A stretch of DNA of 39,233 bases. Source: an uncultured Pelagibacteraceae bacterium (GTDB lineage Bacteria; Pseudomonadota; Alphaproteobacteria; Pelagibacterales; Pelagibacteraceae). A model generated the notes under the pieces. That model had not been told where the DNA came from. It worked only from the letters and a program-made list of their open reading frames with translations, and ran no database searches. How positions within the stretch are numbered: the first letter of the stretch is position 1; each line of letters starts with the position of its first letter. The position numbers and the translations under genes are program-made. The stretch spans positions 1 to 39,233 of the forward strand of contig CABZNY010000010.1 in the NCBI GenBank assembly GCA_902527265.1. The letters run 5' to 3'. Shown one piece after another: positions 24,594 to 32,904 of this stretch.

Positions 24594-27128
24594 TTATTCA
24601 TTTCTGACTAGTGGATAAACTTTTGGACTTAGGTACTTTAGGTTTGTAAAAACTATCAATATCATTGTTACTAATCCAACTATAATTGTTACATTTAAGA
24701 ATATATCAAATTCAAATAGCCATTTAAGTTGAAAAATATTTTCAATAATAAATTTTGATGAAATTATAGAAAAAATTGTAGAAAAAAGAATTATAGAAAA
24801 AAATGTAATTATGAATTCAATTAAAGATGAGTAAATTATTTCTTTTTTTGAAAATCCCAAAATCTTAAAAACTAAATTTTGGAAAGTTTTTATTTTTCCT
24901 TGCACTACAATTGCACTGGATATAACAACTAATCCTATTATCACTGTAACTGTTGAAATTATAATGACCGCTATAAATACTTTATTAAGAACATCAGTAA
25001 CTTTTTTTAAATAATCAGAGATTTTTACAATAGAAACACTTGGGAATTCATCAAGAAAATTAATATCATCGAATTTATCAATATTGTTAAACTTCACTGT
25101 TGAAAGGTACTCATGTGGAATTTTATTTGCAAATTGAGGGTTTAGTAACATTGCAAAATTAATGCTTAGATCTCTATAATCAACTAATCTAAAATTCACT
25201 ACCTCACCATCTATTTCTCTTCCATAAATATTGAGAGTGAATATATCTCCAATTTTTACTCCAAAATCTTGTGCCACTTTGCTATCCAAAGAAATTTGTA
25301 ATTTGTCTGGGCTTGATAAATCCCACCAGTTACCTTGTGTTAAAGGATTATCTTTCGGTATCTCATCTGACCAAGATATTCTTCTATCATTCATTATAAC
25401 CCAATAACTGTCATTAGTATTTTTGATGTAAGAATTAGGATCTATCCCATTAATTTTTACTAGACCTGCTGAAACCATAGGAACTACTTCTAATTTTGAC
25501 TTATTGTCAGAATTAAATATGATTTTTTTGAATTTTTCTCGTTGATCATTTTGTATTCCTAAAAAAAAATAATCTGGTGCAATTTCTGGAATAGATTTGG
25601 AAATTTCCCTTTTGAAATTTGAGCCAACAAATGCCAGTGTTAACAAAAGTGTCATTCCAAGACCTAAAGACATTATTGTAATGGGTGTGATACTTTTTGA
25701 TTGAGTTATATTTTTAACAGCTATTTTTACTGAAATCTTTGAATTTTTATATTTTTTTAATAAATGAATAATTGTGACAGAAAGATAATAAAAAATTAAT
25801 AAACAGATAAAAAATGATACAAAATACGCAACACTATAAAATGGTATTGAAGACCTAATGGCAAAAAGACTAATTAATATTAGTAACAATACTATGCTAA
25901 TTATCACAGATTTCACTGAATAATTAAATTGCAGACTTTGAAATACATTTCTAAACAAATTTGATGCTTTAACTTGATCTATAGAATTAACAGTTGGTAT
26001 AGAAAATATTATCATTACCAACATTCCAACCAAAAAGACTATTATTAAATTTAGAATAGAAAAACTTGCTTCTATATTTAAACCCAAACCATCTGAAATA
26101 TACTTATCGACTATTGGAATTAAAAAAAAACTTAGCCCATATGAAAATACGGTGATTAAAACTAATAAGATAGCTAATTGCAGATAATAGATTGTCTTTA
26201 TATTTCCAGAAAATACACCTATTGCTTTTTGAACTGCAATTGATGAATTTTTTTGATTTATAAACGATAGAAGAGTATTCGCTATACCAATGCCAGCAAT
26301 TAACATAGCACTTATTGATACAAGTGATAAAAATTGTGAGAAATTATCGACAATCCGTCTAATGCCTCCCGCTGAATTTTCAGGGTATCTTAATCTAACT
26401 CTATTTTGATCTTTAAATAAGCTCTCTACTCTTTTAATGCCCTCTTTACTGTTAGTAGATTTGTTAAATTTAACTTTATATTCATAATTTAAAAAACTAC
26501 CAAGGGTGTTTAAATCTAACTTATCTAGAGTTTTTTTACCTGTTAAGGCAAAATCTCCAAATACAAATGCTCCGCCAATATCTGGTAAAACTTTAACTAC
26601 GCCAATAACTTTAAACTCTTTGTCTTGAACTTTTACAATGTCATTTATTTTTAAGTTTAAATTTTTAAAAATGTTTTCATTTACTAATATTGAACTTTCT
26701 ATCTGATTTAATTTTTCTAAAGCGTCATTGGGTTCATAGAGTGCATTGCCATACAATGGATAAAATTGATCAACTGATTTTACTCTAGTAAATGAAGTTT
26801 TATTGATTTTTTTATTAACAGTTGAAATCATTGTACTAAATTCAACCATTTGAGAGACTGTAGCGAATTTAGTAATTTTATCTATTTTAGTTTGATCACC
26901 TTCTCTATTGTTGTAGTCAATTTCTATATCGCCACCTAATAATAATTTTGCATTTTTACTAAGTTCATTTTCTAGACTATCTTCAATTGTCATTATAGAA
27001 CTTAAAATAAAGAGACTTATAAATAGAGTAATAATTATGCTTGAGATCTTATTATAACTTCTTGTTAAATCTCTAAGAGCATATTTAAAATAAAGACCAA
27101 AATTTTGATTTTTATTCAATTTTACCAT
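24594..27128 (-). CDS. ybbP: YbbP-like FtsX-family ABC permease
   Basis: This 844-aa inner-membrane protein has two FtsX permease domains. It has an N-terminal span (IIITLFISLFILSSIM), a MacB-like periplasmic region, three spans around SAMLIAGIGIANTLLSFIN, a central block, a second periplasmic region and a C-terminal set of spans. This layout matches the YbbP permease that partners with YbbA. The 5' end overlaps the ATPase gene by 17 bases. The transport role of YbbAP is not settled. The permease type suggests mechanotransmission or lipid/lipoprotein handling rather than solute import. Confidence 0.88.
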   Translation of the reverse strand: MVKLNKNQNFGLYFKYALRDLTRSYNKISSIIITLFISLFILSSIMTIEDSLENELSKNAKLLLGGDIEIDYNNREGDQTKIDKITKFATVSQMVEFSTMISTVNKKINKTSFTRVKSVDQFYPLYGNALYEPNDALEKLNQIESSILVNENIFKNLNLKINDIVKVQDKEFKVIGVVKVLPDIGGAFVFGDFALTGKKTLDKLDLNTLGSFLNYEYKVKFNKSTNSKEGIKRVESLFKDQNRVRLRYPENSAGGIRRIVDNFSQFLSLVSISAMLIAGIGIANTLLSFINQKNSSIAVQKAIGVFSGNIKTIYYLQLAILLVLITVFSYGLSFFLIPIVDKYISDGLGLNIEASFSILNLIIVFLVGMLVMIIFSIPTVNSIDQVKASNLFRNVFQSLQFNYSVKSVIISIVLLLILISLFAIRSSIPFYSVAYFVSFFICLLIFYYLSVTIIHLLKKYKNSKISVKIAVKNITQSKSITPITIMSLGLGMTLLLTLAFVGSNFKREISKSIPEIAPDYFFLGIQNDQREKFKKIIFNSDNKSKLEVVPMVSAGLVKINGIDPNSYIKNTNDSYWVIMNDRRISWSDEIPKDNPLTQGNWWDLSSPDKLQISLDSKVAQDFGVKIGDIFTLNIYGREIDGEVVNFRLVDYRDLSINFAMLLNPQFANKIPHEYLSTVKFNNIDKFDDINFLDEFPSVSIVKISDYLKKVTDVLNKVFIAVIIISTVTVIIGLVVISSAIVVQGKIKTFQNLVFKILGFSKKEIIYSSLIEFIITFFSIILFSTIFSIISSKFIIENIFQLKWLFEFDIFLNVTIIVGLVTMILIVFTNLKYLSPKVYPLVRNE

Positions 27129-27777
27129 CCTTTATTTTAATAATTCTCTTAGAAAGATTTGCCAATTTATTATCATGCGTAACCATAATTAAACTTGCAT
27201 TTTCTTCTTTCACATAATCAAAAAGAATATTTGAGATTAACTCAGAATTTTCACTATCTAAATTTCCAGTAGGTTCATCTGCTAAAATTAATTCAGGCTT
27301 CATAACAATTGATCTTGCAATTGCTACTCTCTGCTGTTCTCCTCCAGATAATTGACTTGGTAAATTATTTAGCCTCTTTCCAAGGCCAAATTTATCTAGG
27401 ATTTCTTTTGCTTTATTAATCGGATCTTTAATTTTATTAATTTCTAATGCTAAACTCACATTTTCTATAGCTGTATAATTGGGAATTAAATAAAATGATT
27501 GAAAAACAATGCCAATATCCTTTCGTCTTATCTCTGAAATCTCATCTTCTTTTAAACTCGAAATCTCAAAGTTTTTAAATTTAATTTTTCCTGAAGATAC
27601 TTTTTCCAAACCACCTATCAACATTATTAGGCTTGTCTTTCCTGACCCACTTTCTCCTACTACAGAAATTGTTTCCTTATAATCAACTTCAAAGCTTACA
27701 TCTTGTAAAACATTTATAAGATTGTTATCAGTATTATAGTTTAAGTTAACATCTGTTAGTTTAAGAAGTTTAGTCAT
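27112..27777 (-). CDS. ybbA: YbbA/LolD-type ABC ATPase
   Basis: This 221-aa ABC ATPase belongs to the MacB/LolD/FtsE group. Walker A is VGESGSGKTSLI, the Q-loop lies in IGIVFQSFYLIP, the signature is LSGGEQQRVAIARS, Walker B is ELILADEPTGNLD and the H-loop is MVTHD. It pairs with the overlapping FtsX-type permease. Its start codon overlaps that of the divergent TesA gene, the same neighbourhood as ybbA-tesA in enterobacteria. Confidence 0.92.
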   Translation of the reverse strand: MTKLLKLTDVNLNYNTDNNLINVLQDVSFEVDYKETISVVGESGSGKTSLIMLIGGLEKVSSGKIKFKNFEISSLKEDEISEIRRKDIGIVFQSFYLIPNYTAIENVSLALEINKIKDPINKAKEILDKFGLGKRLNNLPSQLSGGEQQRVAIARSIVMKPELILADEPTGNLDSENSELISNILFDYVKEENASLIMVTHDNKLANLSKRIIKIKDGKIE

Positions 27778-28387
27778 GTTTAAAAAATGTATTATTAAAA
27801 TAATTATATTATGTCTAGTTGCATTTGGGGTAAATGCTGAGAATAAGGTTGTTTTATTCGGAGATAGTTTGATGGCTGGATATGGACTTAATAAAGAAGA
27901 TCATTTGTCTACAGTGCTTCAAAAAAATTTAACTAATAATGGATTAGATGTCAGAATTATAAATGCAAGCGTCTCAGGTGATACAACTGCGGGAGGTTTA
28001 AATAGAATAAATTGGACTCTATCTGAAAAGAATATTGATATTTTGGTTTTGGGTTTAGGCGCAAATGATATGTTAAGAGGTATAAAGCCAAACGAGACAA
28101 AAGAAAATTTAGAGAAAATAATTAAAATTATAATTAATAAAAATATTAAAATTATATTAACAGGTATGATTGCGCCTGAAAGTCATGGTAAAGAATATAG
28201 GGATAAATTTAATATAATTTATTCTAGCCTTTCTGATAAATATAGCTTAACTTTTTTACCTTTTCTTCTGGAAGGTGTTGCCTTGAAGCCAGAGCTAAAT
28301 CTAGAGGATGGAATGCATCCAAATCCTCAAGGTGTTCAAATTATCAGTAAAAATATTGAAAAAAAGATAACTAGTTTGATTAATTAA
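27776..28387 (+). CDS. tesA: SGNH-family esterase (TesA-like)
   Basis: This 203-aa periplasmic arylesterase/thioesterase/lysophospholipase has a signal peptide in its first 21 residues or so (ending FGVNA). The four SGNH blocks are VVLFGDSLMAGYGL with the nucleophilic serine, the glycine in SVSGDTTAGG, the asparagine in GLGANDMLRG, and the Asp-His pair in DGMHPNPQG. It is divergent from ybbA with overlapping start codons and convergent with ald, overlapping its stop by four bases. Confidence 0.93.
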   Translation: MFKKCIIKIIILCLVAFGVNAENKVVLFGDSLMAGYGLNKEDHLSTVLQKNLTNNGLDVRIINASVSGDTTAGGLNRINWTLSEKNIDILVLGLGANDMLRGIKPNETKENLEKIIKIIINKNIKIILTGMIAPESHGKEYRDKFNIIYSSLSDKYSLTFLPFLLEGVALKPELNLEDGMHPNPQGVQIISKNIEKKITSLIN

Positions 28388-29499
28388 TTTAAAGCCTCAC
28401 CAGCACTTAAGTAATTATATCCAAAAACATCTGCAACTGCTTTGTACGTTACTTCACCCTTATGGATATTTAAGCCAGCTAAGAAATTTGGATCATCTTT
28501 TAAAGCTTTATAATAACCATCACTAGCTAATCTGTTTAAAAAAGGAAGTGTAGCATTATTTAATGCGATGGTTGATGTTCTAGGGACTCCACCTGGCATA
28601 TTCGCTACACAATAATGAACAATATCATCAACTATATAAGTTGGTTCAGCATGAGTTGTAGGTTTACTGGTCTCTACACATCCACCTTGATCAATTGCAA
28701 CATCAACTATTACTGATCCTCGTTTCATATTCTTAATCATATTTTTAGTAACTAATTTTGGTGCTTCTGCTCCTGGAATTAAAACTCCTCCAACTAATAA
28801 ATCGCATTCTGAAATTAATTTTTCTAAATCAGTTTTATCACTTAACTGAGGAATAATTTTATCACCAAACATTTCTGATAGTTGTTTTAGTCTTGCCTCT
28901 GATTTATCTACAACATGAACTTTTGCTCTCATTCCAGTTGCAATAATTGCAGCATTTTCTCCAACAACTCCTCCACCAAGAATTACCACTTCCGCAGGCT
29001 CTCCACCTGGAGCGCCTCCTAACAAAATACCTCTGCCTTTTTGATTTTTTTCTAAACAATGTGCGCCTGCTTGAACTGACATTCTTCCAGCAACAGCACT
29101 CATAGGTGCTAATAATGGTAACCTACCGTTGTTATCAGTTACTGTCTCATAAGCGATACAAACAGATTTAGAGTCTACTAAACCTTTTGTTAATTCTTTT
29201 GCAGCAGCTAAATGCAGATAAGTAAAAACAATTTGATTTTCTCTTAACATTTTTACTTCATTAGAAAGAGGTTCTTTAACTTTTACAATTATCTCTGCAT
29301 CATTAAAAATATCTTCTGCTTTATCAATTATTTTAGCTCCTGCAGATTTATATTGGTTGTTATCAAAGCCAGCTTCAAAACCACCATCATTCTCAACCAA
29401 GACTTCGTGACCATTTGAGGTAAGCGTTTTTACACTATCAGGTGTTAATCCAATTCTATTTTCTTGAGGTTTTATCTCTTTAGGGACACCTATTTTCAT
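28384..29499 (-). CDS. ald: Alanine dehydrogenase
   Basis: This 371-aa NAD-dependent enzyme oxidises alanine to pyruvate and ammonium. MKIGVPKEIKPQENRIGLTP is the classic start, HLAAAKELTKGL and KSVCIAYETV are substrate-domain segments, and the NAD motif is VVILGGGVVGENAA. The end NLPFLNRL-like TLPFLNRLASDGYYKAL is also typical. It sits nine bases after the aminotransferase gene. In known taurine routes Ald regenerates the pyruvate used by taurine:pyruvate aminotransferase and frees the nitrogen as ammonium, and this layout fits. Confidence 0.95.
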   Translation of the reverse strand: MKIGVPKEIKPQENRIGLTPDSVKTLTSNGHEVLVENDGGFEAGFDNNQYKSAGAKIIDKAEDIFNDAEIIVKVKEPLSNEVKMLRENQIVFTYLHLAAAKELTKGLVDSKSVCIAYETVTDNNGRLPLLAPMSAVAGRMSVQAGAHCLEKNQKGRGILLGGAPGGEPAEVVILGGGVVGENAAIIATGMRAKVHVVDKSEARLKQLSEMFGDKIIPQLSDKTDLEKLISECDLLVGGVLIPGAEAPKLVTKNMIKNMKRGSVIVDVAIDQGGCVETSKPTTHAEPTYIVDDIVHYCVANMPGGVPRTSTIALNNATLPFLNRLASDGYYKALKDDPNFLAGLNIHKGEVTYKAVADVFGYNYLSAGEALN

Positions 29500-29508
29500 A
29501 TAAGTGAA

Positions 29509-30852
29509 TTAATTTTTTTTACTTTTAGAATAATTCGTAATTCCAGTTCTTAATTTATCAATTATTTCATCTATATGTTTCTTTTCACAAATAAACATTG
29601 GCGCAATAATTAAACAATCACCTGTTGCTTTAAAGTTAACACCTGCATCGTAACAATGTTTAAAACATGTAAATCCAGCTGCTCCAGGTTTTTTATCCAT
29701 TTTAATATCAATTCCACCCATCATTCCATATCCTCTAATGTTATCGACAACATCAATATCCTTCAATGACATCAATCCTTCTTGAAAGTATGGAGCTAAA
29801 TTTTTAGCTCTATTAAATATATCTTCTTTTTCAAATATATCTTGTACTGCTAATCCAGCTGCTACAGAGACAGGAATTCCAGAATATGTATAGCCATGAA
29901 ATAATTCAACTGACCCATGAGGTGATGCATCCATTACTGCATCATAGATTTCTTCTTTACAAGCAACAGCGCCTAAAGGACTTATTCCATTTGTTGTTGC
30001 TTTTGCCATTGTAATAATATCCGGAGTAACACCATATTCTTGTGATGCAAACGGAGAACCTGTTCTTCCCCATCCAGTAATTACTTCATCAAAAATTAAA
30101 AGAATTCCATGTTTGTCACAAATTTCTCTTAATCTTTGTAAATATCCTTTTGGTGGAACAAGTGTTCCTGTTGATCCTGCAATCGGCTCAACAATACACG
30201 CAGCAATATTTTCTGATCCAAAGTTTGTACAAATTCTCTCTAAATCATCTGCAATTTCTGCTCCCGTTTCCGGTTGACCTGATACAAATTTATGTTCAGG
30301 TAAATGAGTATGTCTCATATGAACAACCCCTGGCATTAAAACACTCGCAAATGTTTTAACGTTGTTGATCATTCCACCAACTGATGTTGCTCCAATATTC
30401 ATACCATGGTAAGCTCTTTCTCTGCCTACAAATCTAAATCTCTGTCCTTCTCCTCGAGCTTTGTGATAAGCAACTGAAATTTTTATTGCCGTCTCGACAG
30501 CAGTTGATCCACAAATAGTGTAAAAAATTCTATTTAAGTTTCCTGGTGTGTGTTTTGAAATTCTTGTTGCTAATTCAAATGAACCACCAAATCCTTGTTG
30601 GAATGGTTGTGCATAGTCTACTGTTCTTAGTTGTTTAGTTATCGCTTCAATAATTTCCTCTCTACCATGTCCTAATGGATTACAAAATAATCCTGAACTT
30701 GCATCGATTTGTGTTTTACCGTGGTGGTTTTTTAAATAAACACCTTTTGCTTCAACTATTAACCTTGGGTTTGCTTTAAAATCTCTATTTGAAGAGAATG
30801 GCATCCAATGCTCATTTAAAGAATTAGGTATTTGTGGCTTTTCTGAACTCAT
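29509..30852 (-). CDS. tpa: Omega-amino acid (probable taurine):pyruvate aminotransferase
   Basis: This 447-aa class III PLP aminotransferase would turn taurine and pyruvate into sulfoacetaldehyde and alanine. LNEHWMPFSSNRDFKANPRL is shared with omega-amino-acid:pyruvate transaminases. CGSTAVETAIK binds the phosphate, LLIFDEVITGWGRTG holds the cofactor aspartate, and the PLP lysine is in TMAKATTNGISPLGAV. Sequence alone would allow beta-alanine as substrate. The adjacent ald and the divergent tauABC favour taurine. No Shine-Dalgarno sequence is evident before the start. Confidence 0.85.
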   Translation of the reverse strand: MSSEKPQIPNSLNEHWMPFSSNRDFKANPRLIVEAKGVYLKNHHGKTQIDASSGLFCNPLGHGREEIIEAITKQLRTVDYAQPFQQGFGGSFELATRISKHTPGNLNRIFYTICGSTAVETAIKISVAYHKARGEGQRFRFVGRERAYHGMNIGATSVGGMINNVKTFASVLMPGVVHMRHTHLPEHKFVSGQPETGAEIADDLERICTNFGSENIAACIVEPIAGSTGTLVPPKGYLQRLREICDKHGILLIFDEVITGWGRTGSPFASQEYGVTPDIITMAKATTNGISPLGAVACKEEIYDAVMDASPHGSVELFHGYTYSGIPVSVAAGLAVQDIFEKEDIFNRAKNLAPYFQEGLMSLKDIDVVDNIRGYGMMGGIDIKMDKKPGAAGFTCFKHCYDAGVNFKATGDCLIIAPMFICEKKHIDEIIDKLRTGITNYSKSKKN

Positions 30853-31083
30853 AAAAAATTTTTTAAATTGTTATTATCACTTTCTCATAGACTAAAATAA
30901 AAAAATAGAAAATAATTTCTATGCATTATTAGTATGTCATTTCGTAATATTAATTACAACCAATAGTTGAACCCATTTTAGACATCTTCAAATCAACTAT
31001 GATTTATATGCTTACAAAATACATTTACTTATAATCAAAATTGAACTTAAATAAGGGTAATTAAATTTAATTAAGGAGATAAA
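30853..31083. promoter_or_regulatory. Divergent regulatory region between tpa and tauA
   Basis: About 230 bases separate the two starts, long for this window. I saw no reading frame and no known riboswitch motif. An AAGGAGA Shine-Dalgarno site at 31073-31079 precedes tauA and is among the strongest here. Promoters in both directions are expected but cannot be placed with confidence in such AT-rich DNA. Confidence 0.55.
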
Positions 31084-32025
31084 ATGAAGAAACTAATTAG
31101 CTTTATTTTAGGAAGTTTATTTGCTCTTAACTTGTCAATTTCAGCTGCAAATGCTGCTGCAAATGAAGTAAGAGTTGCTTACTTTCTAGAATGGCCAAGT
31201 CCAAATTTAGAGGACATGCAAAAAAAGAATTTTGCTAAAGCACTAGGAGTTCCAGTAAAATGGACTAACTTCACTAACGGTGGAGCTATGACTGATGCAA
31301 TGCTAGCTGGGGATATTGATATTTCTTATTCTCAAGGTTTAGTACCTTTTATTAATGCTGTAAAATCTAATGCACCTATCAAATTAGTTGATATTGCAAT
31401 GGAATATGGAATGGGCGGAACAACTTGTGTTACATCTAACGCTTCTGGAATTACAAAAGCAAACGGTTCTGAATTAGAAGGTAAAAAAGTTGCAGTTCCA
31501 CTTGGAACTATGGCTGAGTACGTCTTTGACGAAAGTATGAAAGTTGTCGGAGCTGACAGAAGTAAAATGGATATAATTCAAATGGATCCTGAAGAAGGTG
31601 CTGCTGCATTAGTAAGTGGTGATGTTGTGATGGCATGTTTATTTGGTGGAAATTCTATCAAAGCTGCAGTTGCAGTTGGTTCAAGACTTTTAACAGTTCA
31701 AGAAGCAAGAGATGCTGGTATCTTAGGAATAGATATTACATCTGTAACTGACAAATTCATGAAAGAAAATCCAGGTATGCTTAGAACTTTTATAGAAGTA
31801 ACTCATGAAGCAAATGACAGATATAGATCTGGTAAAAGCGATATGAATTCAATGTCTAAAGCTTCAGAAATGAAAGTTGCCGACATGAAAGAAACTTTAA
31901 GTGGATTTAAATTTCTTACTCCAGAAGAGACTAAACAGTCAATGGAGAGCGGTAATCTTGATGGATTCCTAAAAGGTATGGGAACTCCAGGCGGTGCCGT
32001 TGATACTAGTTTTTTACCTTTATAA
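31084..32025 (+). CDS. tauA: Taurine/sulfonate-type ABC transporter substrate-binding protein
   Basis: This 313-aa periplasmic protein of the NMT1/TauA class captures the substrate. A signal peptide ends around SAANAAANE. VRVAYFLEWPSPNLEDMQ, the GAMTDAMLAGDIDISYSQG ligand-loop region and EGKKVAVPLGTMAEYVF fit the taurine/nitrate/sulfonate family. The strong Shine-Dalgarno site and the terminator immediately after it indicate expression higher than the downstream ATPase and permease. The ligand is inferred from neighbours (tpa, ald, xsc). Other sulfonates or amines are possible. Confidence 0.87.
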   Translation: MKKLISFILGSLFALNLSISAANAAANEVRVAYFLEWPSPNLEDMQKKNFAKALGVPVKWTNFTNGGAMTDAMLAGDIDISYSQGLVPFINAVKSNAPIKLVDIAMEYGMGGTTCVTSNASGITKANGSELEGKKVAVPLGTMAEYVFDESMKVVGADRSKMDIIQMDPEEGAAALVSGDVVMACLFGGNSIKAAVAVGSRLLTVQEARDAGILGIDITSVTDKFMKENPGMLRTFIEVTHEANDRYRSGKSDMNSMSKASEMKVADMKETLSGFKFLTPEETKQSMESGNLDGFLKGMGTPGGAVDTSFLPL

Positions 32026-32049
32026 TATTAAAGAGTAAAACAAATTTAA

Positions 32050-32080
32050 TAGGCGCTAATTATTTAGCGCCTATTTTTTT
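32050..32080 (+). terminator. Intra-operon terminator/attenuator between tauA and tauB
   Basis: TAGGCGCTAA and TTAGCGCCTA form a perfect ten-pair stem with the loop TTAT, followed by seven Ts. It sits between the binding-protein gene and the ATPase gene. The likely effect is a large excess of tauA message over the membrane components. Confidence 0.92.
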
Positions 32081-32106
32081 TAACATAAGTTTTATATAAA
32101 GTTTCT

Positions 32107-32904
32107 ATGAGTGACTTAGTTTCCAAAGATTTAAATATGATTTTTAAAACTCCCAAAGGAGAAACTGTTCACGCATTAAAGGATGTAAATTTTACTTTAA
32201 AAAAAGGAGAACTTCTCACTGTTCTTGGTCCTTCAGGATGTGGAAAAACAACTCTTTTAAATATTGCTGCAGGTTTTTTAAGACCTACCTCAGGCTCTAT
32301 TGTTTTGGCTGGCAATGAAATTAATGGTCCAGGAGTTGAAAGAGGAATGGTTTTTCAACAAGGGGCTTTATTTGAGTGGTTAACAGTTGCTGAAAATGTT
32401 GATTTTGGACTTAGAATGAAAAAAGAAGATCCAATAAAAACTTCTAAAAGAGTTGAAGAATGGCTTGAAATTGTTGGCTTAAAAGGGTTTGGTAATACAC
32501 CTACCTACCAATTATCAGGCGGAATGCAGCAAAGAGTGGCTCTTGCTAGGTGTCTAATAAATGATCCTGATTTAATATTGATGGATGAGCCCTTAGGTGC
32601 GTTAGATGCATTAACTAGAGAAAAGATGCAATCTTTGGTTCTTAAAATTTGGAAAGAGACAGGAAAAACTATCATTTTAATTACTCACTCAGTTGAAGAA
32701 GCATTGTTACTTGGTGAAAGGCTATATGTAATGGCGCCAAGACCAGGAAGAATACATAAAGAATATAATCTACCTTTTGCAGAAATGGGTTTAAAGGAGG
32801 ATTTAAGAGAAATAAAAAAAAATAAAGAATTTTCATCTAAGCGTGAAGAAATTTTATCCATGATATGGAATATGGAAGAAGAAATTATGGGCAAAGAAAA
32901 CTAA
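32107..32904 (+). CDS. tauB: Taurine-type ABC transporter ATPase
   Basis: This 265-aa ATPase energises the transporter. Walker A is LGPSGCGKTTLL, the Q-loop is in MVFQQGALFEWLTV, the signature is LSGGMQQRVALARCL and Walker B is LILMDEPLGALDAL, followed by ITHSVEEALLL. The GALFEWLTVAENV stretch is typical of the NitT/TauT ATPases. Its stop is directly against the tauC start, so the two are made together. It lies after the tauA terminator and may also have its own promoter. Confidence 0.93.
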   Translation: MSDLVSKDLNMIFKTPKGETVHALKDVNFTLKKGELLTVLGPSGCGKTTLLNIAAGFLRPTSGSIVLAGNEINGPGVERGMVFQQGALFEWLTVAENVDFGLRMKKEDPIKTSKRVEEWLEIVGLKGFGNTPTYQLSGGMQQRVALARCLINDPDLILMDEPLGALDALTREKMQSLVLKIWKETGKTIILITHSVEEALLLGERLYVMAPRPGRIHKEYNLPFAEMGLKEDLREIKKNKEFSSKREEILSMIWNMEEEIMGKEN

